A program made the translations under genes and the position numbers. From Mycolicibacterium sarraceniae (lineage in GTDB: Bacteria; Actinomycetota; Actinomycetes; Mycobacteriales; Mycobacteriaceae), in assembly GCF_010731875.1 (NCBI RefSeq), contig NZ_AP022595.1:1922001-1986000 (forward strand): a stretch of DNA of 64,000 nt. Direction: 5' to 3'. This document shows positions 48,833 to 57,528 of this stretch, piece by piece. Under the pieces are notes generated by a model that saw only the letters and a program-made list of their open reading frames with translations, searched no databases and was not told the origin of the DNA. How positions within the stretch are numbered: position 1 is the stretch's first letter; every line of letters begins with the position of its first letter.

Positions 48833-49929
48833 TTCGCGATCGTATCGGCCTGCTCGCCGCGCGCCCCCGGGGTGGTGAAGTAATGGTCGGTGTCGATCGA
48901 GCATTGGGTCTTGTCGGTGTTGGCCAGCGCGTCGAAGATCCGGTCGGCGTCCGACGGGAAGACCCCGGTGTCCTGATCGGCATTGACTACCAGGGACGGC
49001 ACAGTGATGCGGGCCAGGTGGGGTTCGGCGCGCGTCTGGGCGGTCTTGAGACTCCACATGCCCAGCCAATTGCGCAGGGTGCAGGCGGCGGCGATACCGC
49101 GGGCGGAGCGGTTGGCCTTCTCGGGGACACCGGCGTAGCAGAGGTTGGGTTGCCGTCGGGTCGGTTCAATCGAGGGATCCACCATGCGGGGATCTGCCCA
49201 GGTCCGCATCACTGTGAACGGCCGGTCGGAGAACCCGGCGGCCTGCACTCGTTTGAGTTCGGTCTCGGCCCAGTCGGTGATCGCGTGGTTGCGGGCGACC
49301 TGAGCGGCTCGATACCTGGCGATGAACTCGGGGGAGAACGGCGGCCCGTTGTGCTCGTCGAACAGATCGAGGTCGGGATCGCTGGTCACCGGGTCGTTTT
49401 CGTCGATCACGGCGGCGTCCATCCAGGCGGTCAACACCTCGGGGCGGCCGGGATGGGCGGCGCTGGCGATGTACCCGTCGGCCGGTGGCAGCTCGGTCAG
49501 TCCGGCCGCGGGGCGCATCCCTTCCAGTGGTGTGACATTGGGGTCGACGGCCTGCGACTGGTAGGCGGCCATCAATGACCCCCCACCTGAATTGCCGAGC
49601 AATACAACCGTTTCCACGCCCTGGACTTCGCGCAGCCAGCGCACTCCGACGCCGATGTCGACCAGGGCGTGATCAAGCACGAAACTGCTCTCGAATCCCC
49701 GGAAGCGGGTGTTCCAGCCGAGGAAGCCGACACCGCGGGTGGCCAGGTAGTCGGCGAGGTAATGCTCGGAGAAGTCGATTTGGTAGTGGGTGGCGATGAC
49801 GGCGACCTTGGGCTTGCGGCCCACCCCGCGGTGATACAGACCCTGGCAGGGATGTCCGCCGGCGCCGGCCCGCCGGGCGGTGGGCGATGCCATCCCGATG
49901 AACTCACGAACGACTCCGGGGGTGGGCAT
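48808..49929 (-). CDS. Alpha/beta hydrolase, Rv0272c-like
   Basis: A 373-residue alpha/beta-hydrolase fold protein. The nucleophile elbow is LLGNSGGGSLM near residue 120, and the acid/base end is likely in VVNADQDTGVFPSDAD and DTDHYFTTPG. The ATG at 49929 has a GAGGAGG ribosome site; longer in-frame extensions were rejected. In M. tuberculosis Rv0272c directly follows fadE6 (Rv0271c); here two transport/metabolic genes have come between and are translationally coupled to it. The substrate is unknown, possibly an ester or CoA thioester. Confidence 0.82.
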   Translation of the reverse strand: MPTPGVVREFIGMASPTARRAGAGGHPCQGLYHRGVGRKPKVAVIATHYQIDFSEHYLADYLATRGVGFLGWNTRFRGFESSFVLDHALVDIGVGVRWLREVQGVETVVLLGNSGGGSLMAAYQSQAVDPNVTPLEGMRPAAGLTELPPADGYIASAAHPGRPEVLTAWMDAAVIDENDPVTSDPDLDLFDEHNGPPFSPEFIARYRAAQVARNHAITDWAETELKRVQAAGFSDRPFTVMRTWADPRMVDPSIEPTRRQPNLCYAGVPEKANRSARGIAAACTLRNWLGMWSLKTAQTRAEPHLARITVPSLVVNADQDTGVFPSDADRIFDALANTDKTQCSIDTDHYFTTPGARGEQADTIAKWIAKRWR

Positions 49930-50050
49930 ATCGGCATCCTCCTCGGGCGTAGATGGCTGAAGAGACGATATTCGCCGGCGTCGCTGTGCACGCCTGAATG
50001 CGGTGTTAGGTTCGGGTGCGAGAGTCGACCAGTATCTGTGGGGGCACGTC

Positions 50051-50629
50051 ATGATCAAGCCGCGCAACACCAACCCCGAATTCGAGCTCGGCGGTATCAA
50101 CCACATCGCGCTGGTGTGCTCGGACATGGAGCGCACAAAAGACTTCTACTCGAATGTGCTGGGTATGCCGCTGGTCAAGGCTCTGGACCTGCCCGACGGC
50201 CTTGGACAGCACTTCTTTTTCGATGCCGGCAACGGCGATTGCGTGGCGTTCTTCTGGTTCGCCGAGGCGCCCGACGGCACCGCAGGCAGCACCATCCCCG
50301 CCGCACTGCCCGGCCTGGGGTCGATCGTCAGCGCGGTCGGATCGATGAACCACCTGGCCTTCCACGTCCCGGAGGAGAAGTTCGACGAGTACCGTCGCCG
50401 GCTGAAAGAGAAGGGTGTGCGGGTCGGCCCGGTGCTCAATCACGACGACAGCCCGCAGGGCGCGACCCGCGAGCTCCATCCGGGGGTGTACGTCCGGTCG
50501 TTCTATTTCAACGACCCCGACGGAATCGTCCTCGAGTTTGCTTGCTGGACAAGAGAATTCACCAACAACGAGGTGACCACCGCGCCCAAGACCGCCGCGG
50601 ACCGCAGGTTGCCGATAGCCGCGAACTAG
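50051..50629 (+). CDS. VOC-family (glyoxalase/dioxygenase) protein, Rv0274-like
   Basis: A 192-residue vicinal-oxygen-chelate protein with two beta-alpha-beta-beta-beta units. Likely metal ligands are the His in GGINHIALVC near residue 18, the His in MNHLAFHVP and the Glu in DGIVLEFACW near the end. It could be a ring-cleaving dioxygenase, lactoylglutathione lyase relative or methylmalonyl-CoA epimerase relative; the sequence does not decide. ATG at 50051 or GTG at 50048. It is convergent with the TetR gene, overlapping by four bases. Confidence 0.82.
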   Translation: MIKPRNTNPEFELGGINHIALVCSDMERTKDFYSNVLGMPLVKALDLPDGLGQHFFFDAGNGDCVAFFWFAEAPDGTAGSTIPAALPGLGSIVSAVGSMNHLAFHVPEEKFDEYRRRLKEKGVRVGPVLNHDDSPQGATRELHPGVYVRSFYFNDPDGIVLEFACWTREFTNNEVTTAPKTAADRRLPIAAN

Positions 50630-51246
50630 TCGCGGAACAGCCGCGGATCACCGAGTTCATCGAGGATTGCGGTGAGCTGATCGGCGAGCTCGTTCGGGGT
50701 CAAGGTGATGGCGCCGCCCAGCCAGGCGCTGATGGTCTGGCCGACCCCGCCGACGACGAAGTGCGCCAACGCCTTGATCCGGTCGTTGGCCGGCCGATGC
50801 AGCATCGCCTCGACGTGCTGGCCCGAGAGCAGGGCGAACAGCGCACCGGATTCCTGGCGCTTGCGGACCACCGTCGCGTTGGACAGCTGCGAGCTGAACA
50901 TCAGCCGCCCCACTCGCGGGTCGAGCTCGATGGTCCGCACGATATTGGCCATGGCCGCCTGGTTCTGCCCGTCGATCGGGGCGGTGGCGACGGCTGCCTG
51001 AGTGGTGGCCGCGAGCTCGGCAACCACCCAGTCGAACACCGCCGCCACGAACTCGTCCTTATCGGTGAAGCTCTCGTAGAAGTAGCGGGTGGCCACCCCG
51101 GCTTCCCGGCAAATGCCACGAACGGTGAGTTCAGCCGGGTCGACCTCGCTGCCCAGCAGTTCTAGCCCGGCCTGCAGGAGCCGGGCTCGGCGCCGAGCCA
51201 GCCGATCGGCGGCGTCAACGCCGCCGTACGAGCGTGCCTGCGTCAT
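50626..51246 (-). CDS. TetR-family repressor, Rv0275c-like
   Basis: A 206-residue TetR regulator. The N-terminal helix-turn-helix includes LTVRGICREAGVATRYFYESFTD (residues 40-62), and the C-terminal ligand domain has the usual nine-helix pattern. It is divergent from the oxygenase gene; the 84-bp gap carries two palindromes that are good candidates for its operator, suggesting autoregulation and control of the neighbouring oxidative genes. The ligand is unknown. Confidence 0.92.
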   Translation of the reverse strand: MTQARSYGGVDAADRLARRRARLLQAGLELLGSEVDPAELTVRGICREAGVATRYFYESFTDKDEFVAAVFDWVVAELAATTQAAVATAPIDGQNQAAMANIVRTIELDPRVGRLMFSSQLSNATVVRKRQESGALFALLSGQHVEAMLHRPANDRIKALAHFVVGGVGQTISAWLGGAITLTPNELADQLTAILDELGDPRLFRD

Positions 51247-51265
51247 TAGGCAATCTTGACATTGC

Positions 51266-51303
51266 TGCCGCCAGGGCGGCAATATTCGGAAACATCCGTT
51301 TCC
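51266..51303. promoter_or_regulatory. Two inverted repeats between tetR and the oxygenase gene
   Basis: The first repeat, tgccgcc ag ggcggca, lies at 51266-51281 and the second, ggaaac atcc gtttcc, at 51288-51303; both arm pairs are perfect. They fill the middle of the divergent control region between starts at 51246 and 51331. TetR proteins usually bind such sites as dimers, so one or both probably form the operator of the adjacent regulator. Confidence 0.6.
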
Positions 51304-51330
51304 TGATGTGATACCGATAGGTGGCGCACT

Positions 51331-52221
51331 GTGGCGATCCACGAACCCGTCGTCAGCCACGTCGATCGCGGCGTGAGCTCTCCGCCCTTGCCGTCCCGCC
51401 GTCGCAAACTGGGGCCCGGATTCGACGACGGTCTGATGGGTGTGGCGCTGCTGGCCGGCCCTGCGAACGTCATCATGGAGCTGGCCCGACCCGGTGTCGG
51501 CTACGGCGTCATGGAGAGCCGGGTCGAAAGTGGGCGGGCCGACCGGCACCCGGTCAAACGGGCGCGGACGACGTTCACCTACCTCGCGGTGGCCACCCGC
51601 GGCAGCGAGGAGCAGAAGAAGGCGTATCGGCGTGCGGTCAACAAATCGCACGCCCAGGTGTACTCCACCCCGGACAGTCCGGTGCAGTACAACGCATTCG
51701 ACAAGGACTTGCAGCTCTGGGTGGCGGCGTGCCTGTACAAGGGCGGGATCGATATCGCCCGGGTCTTCATCGGCGAAGCCGACGACGAGACCGCCGACCG
51801 GAAGTACCAGGAAGCCATGGCGCTGGCGACCACCCTGCAGGTGCCCGCCGAGATGTGGCCGGCGGACCGGGCCGCGTTCGACAAGTACTGGCAGGAGTCG
51901 CTGGACCAGGTCCACATCGACGACACGATCCGCGAATACCTGTACCCGTTCGCAGTATCGCGGGTCCGCGGGGTCCGGCTGCCGGGACAACAGGCCATCG
52001 AACGATTCAACCTGCTCATCACCACCGGATTCCTACCGCAGCGATTCCGTGATGAGATGCAGCTTGAGTGGAATGCGGACAAGCAGCGCGCATTTGACCG
52101 GTTGATGGCGGCCATCCGATTCGTCAACAACCTCACCCCGCGATTCCTTCGTGAGTTCCCGTTCAATCTGTTGTTGTGGGACGTGGATCGGCGAATCCGC
52201 AACGGCCAGCCGCTGGTGTGA
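51331..52221 (+). CDS. MpaB/latex-clearing-type oxygenase (DUF2236), Rv0276-like
   Basis: A 296-residue protein of the helical haem-binding DUF2236 family, which includes MpaB and latex-clearing protein. It carries the early PANVIMELARPGVGYGVMES and the family R-x-x-x-T segment VKRARTTFTYLAVATRGS, with conserved His residues in KSHAQV and DQVHIDDT. It is likely to be an oxygenase on a lipid or terpenoid-like substrate. GTG start at 51331; controlled by the divergent TetR. Followed after three bases by the methyltransferase. Confidence 0.82.
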   Translation: MAIHEPVVSHVDRGVSSPPLPSRRRKLGPGFDDGLMGVALLAGPANVIMELARPGVGYGVMESRVESGRADRHPVKRARTTFTYLAVATRGSEEQKKAYRRAVNKSHAQVYSTPDSPVQYNAFDKDLQLWVAACLYKGGIDIARVFIGEADDETADRKYQEAMALATTLQVPAEMWPADRAAFDKYWQESLDQVHIDDTIREYLYPFAVSRVRGVRLPGQQAIERFNLLITTGFLPQRFRDEMQLEWNADKQRAFDRLMAAIRFVNNLTPRFLREFPFNLLLWDVDRRIRNGQPLV

Positions 52222-52224
52222 GTC

Positions 52225-53145
52225 TTGTCAGAATCCGCGCGTACCCTCGCGGACGTGCGATCTGACAATGACACCTGGGATATCACCACCAGCGTCGGCT
52301 CTACGGCATTGTTCGTCGCGGCCGCTCGTGCACTGGAAGCGCAGAAACCCGACCCGCTGGCCCTCGACCCGTTCGCCGAGGTGTTTTGCCGTGCCGTCGG
52401 AGGTCCGTGGGCTGCGGTCCTGGACGGCCAGGCGCCCGATCATCCACTGAAATCCCCGGAATTCGGCCAGCACTTCGTCACATTCCAAGCCGCCCGGACC
52501 CGCTACTTCGATGCCTACTTCCAGCGAGTCGCGCAGGCTGGCGTGCGCCAGATCGTTCTGCTCGCCGCAGGCTTGGACTCCCGCGCCTACCGGCTCGACT
52601 GGGCGTCCGGCACCACGATCTACGAGCTCGATCAGCCGCAGGTGCTGGACTTCAAGCGCGAGGCCGTTGGCGCCACCGCTACGGCCGAGCGCCGCGAGGT
52701 TGCCATCGATCTACGGGAAGACTGGCCACAAGCTTTACGGGACAGCGGTTTTCAGCCCGATCAGCCCTCCGCATGGATCGCAGAAGGGTTGCTGATCTAC
52801 CTACCCGCCAGCGCGCAGGAGCAGCTGTTCACCGGTATCGACGCGCTGGCCAGTTCAGGTAGTTACCTCGCCGTCGAAGAGGGTCGGCCGATGGATCGTG
52901 AAGTCTTTCAAGCGAAGGTCTACCAAGCCAAGGACATTGACGATGAGCGGAGCCAGTGGTGGCAGCTGGTGTACAACGAACAAGTGGCGCCCGCCGCGCA
53001 GTGGTTCGGCGAACGGAGGTGGACGGCGCAGGACACGACGCTGCTGGATTACCTGAAGACCGTGGGCCGTTCGGTCGATTCGGCGGACACTGAGGCGGCC
53101 AACATGCTGGCGAGTATCACGCTGGTGAGCGCAACCAAGAGCTAG
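52225..53145 (+). CDS. SAM-dependent methyltransferase, mycobacterial TIGR00027 family (Rv0281-like)
   Basis: A 306-residue class I methyltransferase of the large mycobacterial family typified by Rv0281. It has the N-terminal [20 protein letters not shown], motif [19 protein letters not shown] near residue 110 and the [12 protein letters not shown] acidic strand. TTG start at 52225, three bases after the oxygenase stop, suggesting one operon. The methyl acceptor is unknown (a leucine carboxyl methyltransferase-like fold suggests carboxyl groups). In M. tuberculosis the next gene is eccA3; here it is not. Confidence 0.9.
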   Translation: MSESARTLADVRSDNDTWDITTSVGSTALFVAAARALEAQKPDPLALDPFAEVFCRAVGGPWAAVLDGQAPDHPLKSPEFGQHFVTFQAARTRYFDAYFQRVAQAGVRQIVLLAAGLDSRAYRLDWASGTTIYELDQPQVLDFKREAVGATATAERREVAIDLREDWPQALRDSGFQPDQPSAWIAEGLLIYLPASAQEQLFTGIDALASSGSYLAVEEGRPMDREVFQAKVYQAKDIDDERSQWWQLVYNEQVAPAAQWFGERRWTAQDTTLLDYLKTVGRSVDSADTEAANMLASITLVSATKS

Positions 53146-53488
53146 TCCCACATGAACGGCCGCAGGAACCGATTGATGCGGCGCAGTTACTCCGGGCGAT
53201 GTGCCGGGCCAATGGGTTCGCGGGTCGGGCCGACACGATGGGAAGCACGGTCGGCGGCATCGATGCCCCGACAAGCGTGGCGATCGCTGTGCGCAAACCG
53301 ATATCGGCGATTGCCGACGAGTCCACGATGAGCCGCTGACGTGCGGTCAGGTCAGCGCGGTCGGGGCCCTCGTAACCGGCGTCGGCACCCGCAACATCGG
53401 GTACCGGGATGGGCATGTCGACGTTCGACGTCATGGTCGCGACCCTTCCGGGGCGTGTGCTCCGGAGGATGTTAACTGGACGGGCGTG
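53146..53488 (-). pseudogene. Possible gene remnant at the former ESX-3 site
   Basis: No intact gene. A minus-strand open frame at 53117-53434 begins MTSNVDMPIPVPDVAGADAG and looks protein-like up to about PIVSARPANPL. A different frame then ends with [14 protein letters not shown] and a stop at about 53150, directly after an in-frame TAA. This looks like the two ends of a broken coding sequence (frameshift plus nonsense change). I do not recognise the family. The position, on the minus strand just before the tam region, is where Rv0293c would be expected if ESX-3 had been lost from here, but homology is not shown. Confidence 0.4.
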
Positions 53489-55390
53489 TCACAGGAGGCG
53501 GTAGACCGTCGCGCCGCCGACCTTCATCGGTGGGTAATGCTGCTCTACCCAGTCGGCTATCTCCCCACCGTTGCGGTCGTGGCTGCGCATCCGGCCGCTC
53601 TCGATGTAGTAGGTGATCGTGCCGGCATGCACTGCATCTTCGAACTGCGCCAAAGTCGGTACCGGATCGTTGCTCCATCCGCCGATGGCCATGACCGCCG
53701 TGCCGGACGCGATCTCCAGCGAGGCCGCGGCCTGTGAGCCTGAGGTGGCCGCTGACCACTGGGTTCGGGTGGTGCTGAGAAGTGTGGCCAGCTGCGGGTC
53801 GACGTTGCCGGAGCCGGCGCCCATCGTCATCGTCTTGGCGAAGCGGGACCCGACTGTCGGCCACACGTCCGCTGTGTGGGCCGCATTCGGGATCGTTCCG
53901 GTGTGCGGGGTGGCGGACGTTGCGACCGAAAACATCGTGGTACCAGCCAGGCTCGCCACGAGTGAGATCGCCAGCGCGGCCGGCGTCAGTCGCGGCCATT
54001 TCGCCAGCGCGGCGATCAGCAGCACCACCGCCGTCACTGCAGCTGCCCCGATGAGCCACGGCATCCACGCCGGACCCAGTCCGGCACGCCGCAGTAAGAC
54101 GATCGCCCACCCGGCGGCGGCCAGCACCATCGTCATTGCTGCCCACCTGCTCTTGACCGCCGCCAAGCCGATCAGCGCGCCCACGGCCGGTGCCAGGGCG
54201 ATGGTGTAGTACGGGTGGACCATGCCGGTCATATAGCTGAACACCACCGTGCAGACGACGAACCACACCGTCCACGTGGTGAAGCCGGCCGCTTCCAACC
54301 GGCTGAGCCTACGGCGGACAGCGAGATGGGCGGCGGCGGCGATCGCGATCGTGACCGCGGGCACCAGCCAGGAAGCTTCGTAACCCATTTCCGCGGACAG
54401 GATTCGCAACACTCCGGCATGGGTGCTCCAGCCGCTGGGACGTCCGTGCGACTCCAGGTTGCCGCCGCCGATGATGCGGTCGACACCGTTGTAGCCCAGC
54501 GCAAGATTGAGGACGTTGTTGTTCTGCGAACCACCGATGTACGGACGCGAGCTCGCCGGCCACAGCTGGACGATGGCCACCCACCAGCCACCGGAAATCA
54601 CCAGTGCGACAGCGGCTCCCAGCAGATGCAGAATGCGGCGCCACCAATTCGTGGGCGCGAAAAGCAGATACGCCAGGCTGAACGCGGGCAGCACCATCAA
54701 CCCGGCCAGCATCTTGGTTAGAAACGCCAAACCCAATGCGGCGCCGACCATTACCAGCCATCGCCACGACGCGGTGGGTATCGCGCGCATCAGAAAGTAG
54801 GACGCCACGACCATCAGCAGCACCAGCAGCGCGTCAGGGTTGTTGTACCGGAACATCAACGTGGCCGCGGGTGTCAGGGCCAGGACGGCACCGGCGATCA
54901 GCCCTGCGATCGCCCCGCGCGTGGGGTCGGTGATGGTGCGGCGGACCGTCGCGTACAGCACGGCGACTGTGGCGACGCCCATCAGCGCCTGCGGCACCAA
55001 CACCGCCCAGCTGTTCATCCCAAACAGGCGCACCGATAGTCCGGTCACCCATAGTGCGCCGGGTGGCTTGTCGACGGTGATGAAGTTATTGGGGTCCAGT
55101 GAGCCGAAGAACCAGGCGCCCCAGTCCTTGGCCCCGGATTGGGCGGCCGCGGCGTAGAACGAGTTGCCGTAGCCGTTGATCGACAGATTCCACAGATAAA
55201 GGGCGGCCGTGGCGGCCAACAAGCAGATCAAGGCGACGGCCGGCCACCGCGCAGCCGTCGGCGGGTGGTCGACTGGCCCGGGCGCCCCAGGTGCGTCGAC
55301 GAGCTCGGCGGTGGCGGTCACCGCATTACGGTGCCCGATGGTGCTGCCGGGCGCTCGCCGGCGGAGCTGGGAACTCGCTGTGGATTTCAT
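53489..55390 (-). CDS. GT39-type polyprenyl-sugar glycosyltransferase (ArnT-like)
   Basis: A 633-residue GT-C membrane enzyme. After a basic N-terminus there are about twelve membrane helices. The first periplasmic loop has the acidic residues expected for catalysis (LDPNNFITVDKPPGALW near residue 110; YRYNNPD-type segment FRYNNPDALLVLL). The C-terminal 140 residues are a soluble periplasmic domain ending HYPPMKVGGATVYRLL. It should transfer a sugar from a polyprenyl-phosphate donor to a cell-envelope acceptor. The start chosen at 55390 leaves a 29-bp divergent gap to tam; ribosome site not clear. It occupies part of the interval that holds ESX-3 in M. tuberculosis. Confidence 0.88.
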   Translation of the reverse strand: MKSTASSQLRRRAPGSTIGHRNAVTATAELVDAPGAPGPVDHPPTAARWPAVALICLLAATAALYLWNLSINGYGNSFYAAAAQSGAKDWGAWFFGSLDPNNFITVDKPPGALWVTGLSVRLFGMNSWAVLVPQALMGVATVAVLYATVRRTITDPTRGAIAGLIAGAVLALTPAATLMFRYNNPDALLVLLMVVASYFLMRAIPTASWRWLVMVGAALGLAFLTKMLAGLMVLPAFSLAYLLFAPTNWWRRILHLLGAAVALVISGGWWVAIVQLWPASSRPYIGGSQNNNVLNLALGYNGVDRIIGGGNLESHGRPSGWSTHAGVLRILSAEMGYEASWLVPAVTIAIAAAAHLAVRRRLSRLEAAGFTTWTVWFVVCTVVFSYMTGMVHPYYTIALAPAVGALIGLAAVKSRWAAMTMVLAAAGWAIVLLRRAGLGPAWMPWLIGAAAVTAVVLLIAALAKWPRLTPAALAISLVASLAGTTMFSVATSATPHTGTIPNAAHTADVWPTVGSRFAKTMTMGAGSGNVDPQLATLLSTTRTQWSAATSGSQAAASLEIASGTAVMAIGGWSNDPVPTLAQFEDAVHAGTITYYIESGRMRSHDRNGGEIADWVEQHYPPMKVGGATVYRLL

Positions 55391-55419
55391 GATTGATGTG
55401 GATGTGGTGGAGTGGCCAG

Positions 55420-56187
55420 ATGTGGAATCCGCAGACGTATCTCGCGTTCGCCGATCAGCGGGGACGCCCTTTTTTCGATCTGCTGGCCCGCGTCGGGGCG
55501 CAATCGCCACGGCGGGTGACGGACCTGGGCTGCGGGCCGGGCAATCTCACCGAGCAGCTTGCACAGCGCTGGCCGGATGCCGTGCTGCAGGCCGTCGACA
55601 GCTCACCGGAGATGGTGGCTGCTGCCCGGGACCGGGGTATCCACGCCGAACTGGGTGATATCGCGGCCTGGACGCCGCCGCCGGGAACCGACGTCGTGTT
55701 CAGTAATGCAGCGTTGCAGTGGATCCCGGGGCAGGCCGAGTTGATGGTGCGCTGGGCCGGCCTGCTGGATCCCGGTGCCTGGATCGCGGTTCAGGTGCCG
55801 GGGAACTTCGATGCGCCCTCGCACGCGGCGATCCGTTGGATGGCCGAGCAGGAGCCGTGGTCACAGACACTGGGTGACTTCAGGTTCCGGAATGCGAACA
55901 TCGTCGAGACGCCCATGCGCTATGCCGAGTTGCTCACCGGTGCAGGCTGCGCCGTCGACGCCTGGGAAACCACCTATCTCCACGAACTCAACGGCCCGGA
56001 TCCGGTGCTGAACTGGATCACCGGGACCGCGCTCACTCCGGTGCGCGATCAGCTGAGCGACGAGCAATGGCAGCAGTTCCGCGCGGACCTGATCCCGCTG
56101 CTGGACGAGGCGTACCCGATGCGGGCCGACGGCCGCACCTACTTCCCGTTCCGCCGGATCTTCGTCGTCGCTCAGGTGCGCGGCTGA
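55420..56187 (+). CDS. tam: Trans-aconitate 2-methyltransferase
   Basis: A 255-residue class I methyltransferase. Motif [21 protein letters not shown] near residue 32, [14 protein letters not shown] and [18 protein letters not shown] follow the Tam pattern, and the N-terminus [18 protein letters not shown] matches M. tuberculosis Tam (Rv0294) after its own MWDP start, which fixes the start at 55420. It would methylate trans-aconitate, a by-product that inhibits aconitase, with SAM. Its 3' end overlaps the minus-strand APS-kinase remnant by 16 bases. Confidence 0.93.
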   Translation: MWNPQTYLAFADQRGRPFFDLLARVGAQSPRRVTDLGCGPGNLTEQLAQRWPDAVLQAVDSSPEMVAAARDRGIHAELGDIAAWTPPPGTDVVFSNAALQWIPGQAELMVRWAGLLDPGAWIAVQVPGNFDAPSHAAIRWMAEQEPWSQTLGDFRFRNANIVETPMRYAELLTGAGCAVDAWETTYLHELNGPDPVLNWITGTALTPVRDQLSDEQWQQFRADLIPLLDEAYPMRADGRTYFPFRRIFVVAQVRG

Positions 56188-56435
56188 CATTTCTCGTCGG
56201 GTACCCCGAGCACCTGCTTGACCAGGTCGGCGGACTCCGGCGGCTCGTAGGGGCCGTCGATACCGGTCAACCCCGTGAGCTCACCGGCGGGGGCCCGCTG
56301 GTAGAGGCCTTTGGGGTCGCGCGTCGACTTGCCCGAGGCCGCAAGGCCGGTGAACCAGATCGTCGCGCCACGTTGTTGCGTTGCCGTCCAGCGATATTCA
56401 CGATCGAGTGACGACGGGTGCCATTTGAAGTCGTT
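56172..56435 (-). pseudogene. Internally deleted APS kinase (CysC) remnant
   Basis: The frame reads [20 protein letters not shown], then the APS-kinase P-loop [13 protein letters not shown], and passes at once into the C-terminal motif [19 protein letters not shown] followed by [13 protein letters not shown]. In intact CysC about 100 residues, including the APS and PAPS binding core, separate these parts. The fragment therefore cannot be a working kinase. The product PAPS is the sulfate donor of the neighbouring Stf0 sulfotransferase, so this may once have been part of a sulfation cluster. No plausible start was chosen; the frame is open well upstream of 56435. Confidence 0.75.
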
Positions 56436-56658
56436 GCGGGTCTGCTTACCCGGCTTGACCTCGCGGGCCTCCAGGATGGTCCCGGTGCCGACGCTGTTCG
56501 GCGGTGGGCCGCGACACCCACTGGATCGGCGGCCGAAGTCAGTTCGCCTCGGCCAGGATGTGACTGCGGTTCTCGGTCGAAAAGAACCGGTAGGCATTCT
56601 GCTTCCAGCAACCGCAATTCGTCGACGTGGGTGGTATCCGCGGTGCCGGCATTCCCCG
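56436..56658. other. Degenerate intergenic sequence before stf0
   Basis: No intact gene. One minus-strand frame at about 56540-56645 ends [19 protein letters not shown] and a stop, which looks like the tail of a lost protein (some carbohydrate-associated repeats end in similar YRFF-x-H patterns, but this is weak). Together with the deleted APS kinase it suggests a decaying stretch. Confidence 0.35.
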
Positions 56659-57462
56659 TCAGGTGGGCAGCCCCTCTCTTTCCGCGTCGGCGCGGTAGCG
56701 GTCGACCCATTCATCGGAGCGTTGATCAGCCTGGCGTTCCAGGACAGGGGCGGGTGCCAGCCTCGGATCCTCGCCAATGGCCAGAAGAATCTGTGCGACA
56801 ACGTCAGTCAGGTTGCGCCACAACACCGGATAGGGCACGTCGATGTACTGGACGTCTTCCTCGACGAACCAGTTGCGCCAACCTTCTTCCTGGTCCCGCA
56901 GCATCTGCACCACATGGGCGATCGCACCGGCGTGATACTCGACGCGCGCGTCGCGCACCGGGTCGGGCCGGCCACGCCAGACCCTGGTCTGGACGGCGCG
57001 CCAGAAGGAGACCGCCTGCGAGATGACGTCGGGGCGGTAGACATGAATCAGCACGGGGTCGCTGCCCACGACGTCACGGATGGCGGACAGCAGGCCCGGT
57101 CCGGACCGGTCGGGTAGGTCCTTGGCCCGGCTGAGCAGCAGAGGCGTCTGGTTCCACATGAGCTTGCCGCCCCAGATGCCGTTGGGGGTTCGGCCGACGG
57201 TGCGAATGTAGTCCCGCCAGATCTCGGCCGGTGCCAGGTCAGGCTTGCCTTCGATGATCGGGTCGAGTAGCCGCAGGATCGACTCGTCATCGGTGTCGGC
57301 AAACCATTCCCTGGGTTGCGGCGACATGCTGGTGTTGGGCAGATACTGAAAGAACTCCTGGGGCTCGCCGGCCACCCCGGTGGCCCGCAATGACTCGACC
57401 AACAACGTGCTGCCGCTGCGTTGAGAAGCGAGTACGAGGTAGGCGGTCGGCTGAGCGGGCAT
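56659..57462 (-). CDS. stf0: Trehalose 2-sulfotransferase Stf0
   Basis: A 267-residue PAPS-dependent sulfotransferase, the same length as M. tuberculosis Stf0 (Rv0295c). The 5'-phosphosulfate loop is [15 protein letters not shown] near residue 12, with Glu in [13 protein letters not shown] (the catalytic base region) and the 3'-phosphate side in [17 protein letters not shown]. It sulfates trehalose at C2, the first step of sulfolipid-type glycolipids. A full sulfolipid pathway cannot be judged from this window. It is followed by a sulfatase upstream on the same strand, with an 66-bp gap. Confidence 0.92.
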   Translation of the reverse strand: MPAQPTAYLVLASQRSGSTLLVESLRATGVAGEPQEFFQYLPNTSMSPQPREWFADTDDESILRLLDPIIEGKPDLAPAEIWRDYIRTVGRTPNGIWGGKLMWNQTPLLLSRAKDLPDRSGPGLLSAIRDVVGSDPVLIHVYRPDVISQAVSFWRAVQTRVWRGRPDPVRDARVEYHAGAIAHVVQMLRDQEEGWRNWFVEEDVQYIDVPYPVLWRNLTDVVAQILLAIGEDPRLAPAPVLERQADQRSDEWVDRYRADAEREGLPT

Positions 57463-57528
57463 GTGCTGAGCCTAGTGGCATTCCAAGAGTGACGCCGACG
57501 TCAGAATTTAAACTCCCACTGACGAAAA

